From: Ehretia macrophylla
Taxonomy: Eukaryota > Streptophyta > Magnoliopsida > Boraginales > Ehretiaceae
Length of the DNA stretch: 64,000 nucleotides
Assembly (NCBI GenBank): GCA_037974665.1
Contig: CM075783.1
Coordinates: 40,127,712 to 40,191,711, forward strand
Direction of reading: 5' to 3'
Position 1 is the first letter of the stretch. Each line of letters starts with the position of its first letter. The position numbers and the translations under genes are program-made. Below, piece by piece: positions 61,273-64,000 of this stretch. A model generated the notes under the pieces. The model did no database searches, was not told the origin of the DNA, and was given only the letters and a program-made list of their open reading frames with translations.

Positions 61273-63802
61273 TGTAAAACCCCGATCCCTCTCGAGACCG
61301 GGAGTTCTATCAATCAATCTATTCACAACCCAATTCCAAACCCGGTCAAAATTTTTAGGGAAAGACGGACAGAGTCTCCCTTGTTTCTAGGCAAAATGTA
61401 AAACCTGTAACAGCATATAAGTGGACCAGCACCATGTCCTACCATACAAAACCTCCTCAAGGCCATCCGAGCCTTGGTTCTCAACAATTAAACACAAGCA
61501 AATATACAATTCCAAGTACCCAGACTATTCTAACTTTTCTTTAAGCAATACAAGCATGCATTAAAGTTAAGCTATACTAACTATATACATAAACTAACTT
61601 ATCAAACCACTTCAATAATCTAATAAAACTTAAATTACATTCCTTTTGACATTAAATACATACAATACATAAACATACATCTTTGCATCTTTGACAACTC
61701 AAGCCACATAGCACGCAAGATAACTCTTCAAGCATGATCTTTCACGTAATCATGAACTTTCCAGCTAACATGGCATTTCCTGAAATATGGTGGTGAGGAG
61801 TGAGTATACACAAAACGTATACTCAGTGAGGGCGAGACAGATATCGAGGTGGAGAGAAAGAAGTTCGTGCAATGCAAATAGGTACAGCTAAGCACTATAA
61901 TTGACAAGCAAGCATTCAATATAAACAATCAATACAATAACCAATTAATAAAAGCATTAACACAACCATTCAAAGCTATACCACACTCTGAAGGCTATGG
62001 TTCACTCGAGCGAGAAATGTACCGATCATGATTTCGATGACTTTAACGATGACGCGCCGGCTCACCCACCTTATAACTTCCGTTTAGAGTACTCCGAACA
62101 TACTCTGTCAATTCTACGACCCAAACTCCTTGGGCGGCAACCCAAGCGAGAAAAGGAATAGGACACGGAGCTAGAGCAACCAACACTGGCAACCTGAGGC
62201 TACCCAGAGAGGCCCATCACTCACGCGCCTGACACTTATGCAATGCAATATGAGATATATACGATAATCGAGCAAGGCACTAAAGTGCAGGTTAGTAACA
62301 ACATGCGATATAATAAGCAATTACAATCAATAAAGTAACAAGAACAGTACTAACAAGCATTATCAACAATTGATATACAATTCAACCATAATCAACTCTA
62401 ACAAGCATAACAAGCAATATTAAGCATTCTATAGGCATTACACTATGAAAACACACAAAATCACAAAATGACCCCAACTTTCATAACGCTACTACTTTCA
62501 AACGAGCCACAAGTTTTGGAAACCGACTTCACCAATCCTCCTAGGTCACCATAAGGCACGTCTAAAGACCTCGAAACCCTACATAACCCTAGAATTCACG
62601 CAAAGCCCCGATTTTCCCCCTTTGCTCGTTTGAACTACCGCTACACTAACCAAACACCCAAACAACACCATAACCGTACCAAAAGTGTTTCCATGGCCTC
62701 CCAAGATAATGCCATCACGCAAAACGATAAAATGCCAAACTTGACCTAAACGACCCCAACTTTCACTAAGCCATTTTCCTCCGTTTTTCCATTACACAAT
62801 CCAATTAAACCACACAGTTAGGCATTCTAGCATATCTAGCACCTTTCTACATCAACAGAATGCATAATGGAGCAACTTCATCGAAACGGGGGTTTACTAT
62901 TCATAATTTACTATTCAATTATCAATTTAAATTGCAATTTCAATATTCAACCGCAGAAAATGCTAAAAAGCTATAAATACATGTTCTACGATTGCTAGGG
63001 AACATTCTTTAAGCCTCAAAACGATCAAAATAACATTCTACGGATAAAACCCAAAAGTTAAAGTTAATACATAAAATATTCAAATGCGCAAATAAACATG
63101 AAACCCTCATCTAAGACGCTCCTAGATGCTAGGAAAACTACGCTGGATGCCTCAGAAACCACCCCGTGCAAGCTTACGTGAAGATTTGAAGTTTTGAAGA
63201 TTGAAAATGTTTTTTTTTCTCCTAGGAGTTTCGGCCTGCTCCTTTGTATTTTTCAGCTTTGTTCTTTTTTTCTTGCTATTATAAGCTTATAAAAGATAAC
63301 AAACAAGTCAATTGGTCAAGGCTTTGGTCAAACTACTTAAAATTGGTCAAATAAGCTCATTTTATGCATTTTAAAGCTAAAACAACTAACACAAATCTAA
63401 TTCTTGTTAAATACAACTAAAATACTAAAATTAAAACACTAAATACTAGTTTTCACTATTTGCTGAGGACTAGAAATCATTTCCTAACTATCGCTCTTGA
63501 TATGCTATGCACTTTGCGACAATAAAAGAACAACAATTAATCCTCAAAGAATTTAAGAAAATATAATTTTCGAAAGGTAACATAGTTCAAAATTACTCCG
63601 GCTCGGAGCTACTTTTCATTTAATTGAAAACCAAGCATTAAGATGCAAGAAAAATAAAACTGATTAACATAAGTATAAAAATAAAGCTACAAATGAATGT
63701 TTAACTAAAAATAAACACAAAATTCAATGCCAAAATTTAAGATAACACTTAATTAAATGCAATTAAATGCCATTAAATGCATGCCGGGTTTGGGTTATCA
63801 CA
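61273..63802 (-). repeat. 5' LTR of element E (right end)
   Basis: 2530 bp, nearly identical to 56954-59474. Contains the conserved inverted repeat at 61802-61824. Confidence 0.92.
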
Positions 63803-64000
63803 TCCAGTCCTATGGTTGGGCGGAGACATGGCAACGGTAGTTGTTGGTATGTCCTACCGTAGTAGGAGTCACCGTCTGCAGAATTAACAGAATCGATTGA
63901 GCCTAACTGACTCAACATCTTCTGGGTCTACTAGTTCCAGACCTGGAGCTGCTCGTGCTAGAGATATGCTAACCATGTTGAGATCTGTAGAGCCAAATTC
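63803..64000. other. Unassigned right edge
   Basis: Continues the spacer broken by element E. From about 63888 the plus strand is open to the window end in one frame (QNRLSLTDSTSSGSTSSRPG, AARARDMLTMLRSVEPN). It is too short to identify; it could be the start of a gene or a chance frame. Confidence 0.35.

Larger units (their letters stand above)
56954..63802 (-). mobile_element. Element E: non-autonomous LTR retrotransposon, sister of B
   Basis: Complete fossil element, 6849 bp, minus orientation. Left LTR (3') 56954-59474, interior 59475-61272, right LTR (5') 61273-63802. Target duplication TCCAA (56949-56953) versus TCCAG (63803-63807), one mismatch. The primer-binding site on the minus strand is at 61259-61270 and the polypurine tract abuts the left LTR at 59475-59491. 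LTRs differ from each other by a few percent by eye, so insertion is recent. The interior is 1.8 kb with no gag or pol. It aligns with B over almost the whole length, with an extra block of about 270 bp in the interior. It looks structurally whole. Confidence 0.93.

Noticed and set aside
1-64000. Reading the window as a genuine mitochondrial genome
   Set aside because: All recognised mitochondrial genes carry stops or frameshifts, and complete LTR elements with target duplications lie inside them. Mitochondrial genomes carry only fragments of such elements.

Overview
The window looks like flowering-plant (probably eudicot) nuclear DNA: a large piece of mitochondrial genome moved into a chromosome (a NUMT) and then invaded by LTR retrotransposons. 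Genes of a mitochondrial ribosomal-protein operon and atp1 are present with their group II introns still in place, so the transfer was of DNA and not of spliced RNA. They carry in-frame stops, several readable as CGA-to-TGA, as expected for methylated, unselected nuclear DNA. Whole and solo LTR elements with clean 5-bp target-site duplications sit inside the mitochondrial genes, which is not expected of a working mitochondrial genome.

Layout. 1-4356: mitochondrial-like DNA with no recognised gene. 4357-25913 (minus strand): operon rpl2 - (rps19 remnant) - rps3 - rpl16, with rps3 exon 2 split by element A (5661-19973), which is itself split by element B (13146-19888). 26587-28116 (minus): full-length atp1 pseudogene. 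About 28.8-30.1 kb: small Copia and gypsy fragments. 30.1-35.1 kb: no recognised gene. 35158-35690: sucrose synthase pseudogene fragment. 35989-50469: Copia-type element C, carrying solo LTR F (36572-39099) in its 5' LTR and solo LTR D (44388-46671) in its interior. 50475-56948: mitochondrial-like DNA with a plastid psbC fragment, an unidentified broken reading frame and a chimeric ORF starting with the atp8 N-terminus. 56954-63802: element E, a close relative of B. 63803-64000: unassigned.

How it fits together. No gene here looks functional in place, except that the chimeric atp8-start ORF is uninterrupted. Insertion order can be read from the nesting: mitochondrial insertion first; then A, C and E; then B into A, and D and F into C. 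B, E, D and F are one related group of LTRs (2.3-2.6 kb), and the whole copies B and E have only 1.5-1.8 kb of interior with no recognisable gag or pol, so they look like a non-autonomous family that relies on a partner. The most notable points are the in-frame rpl2/rps19 chimera, the atp8 chimeric ORF, the non-autonomous LTR family with a conserved 8-bp inverted repeat, and the paralogous empty site that dates F after C.
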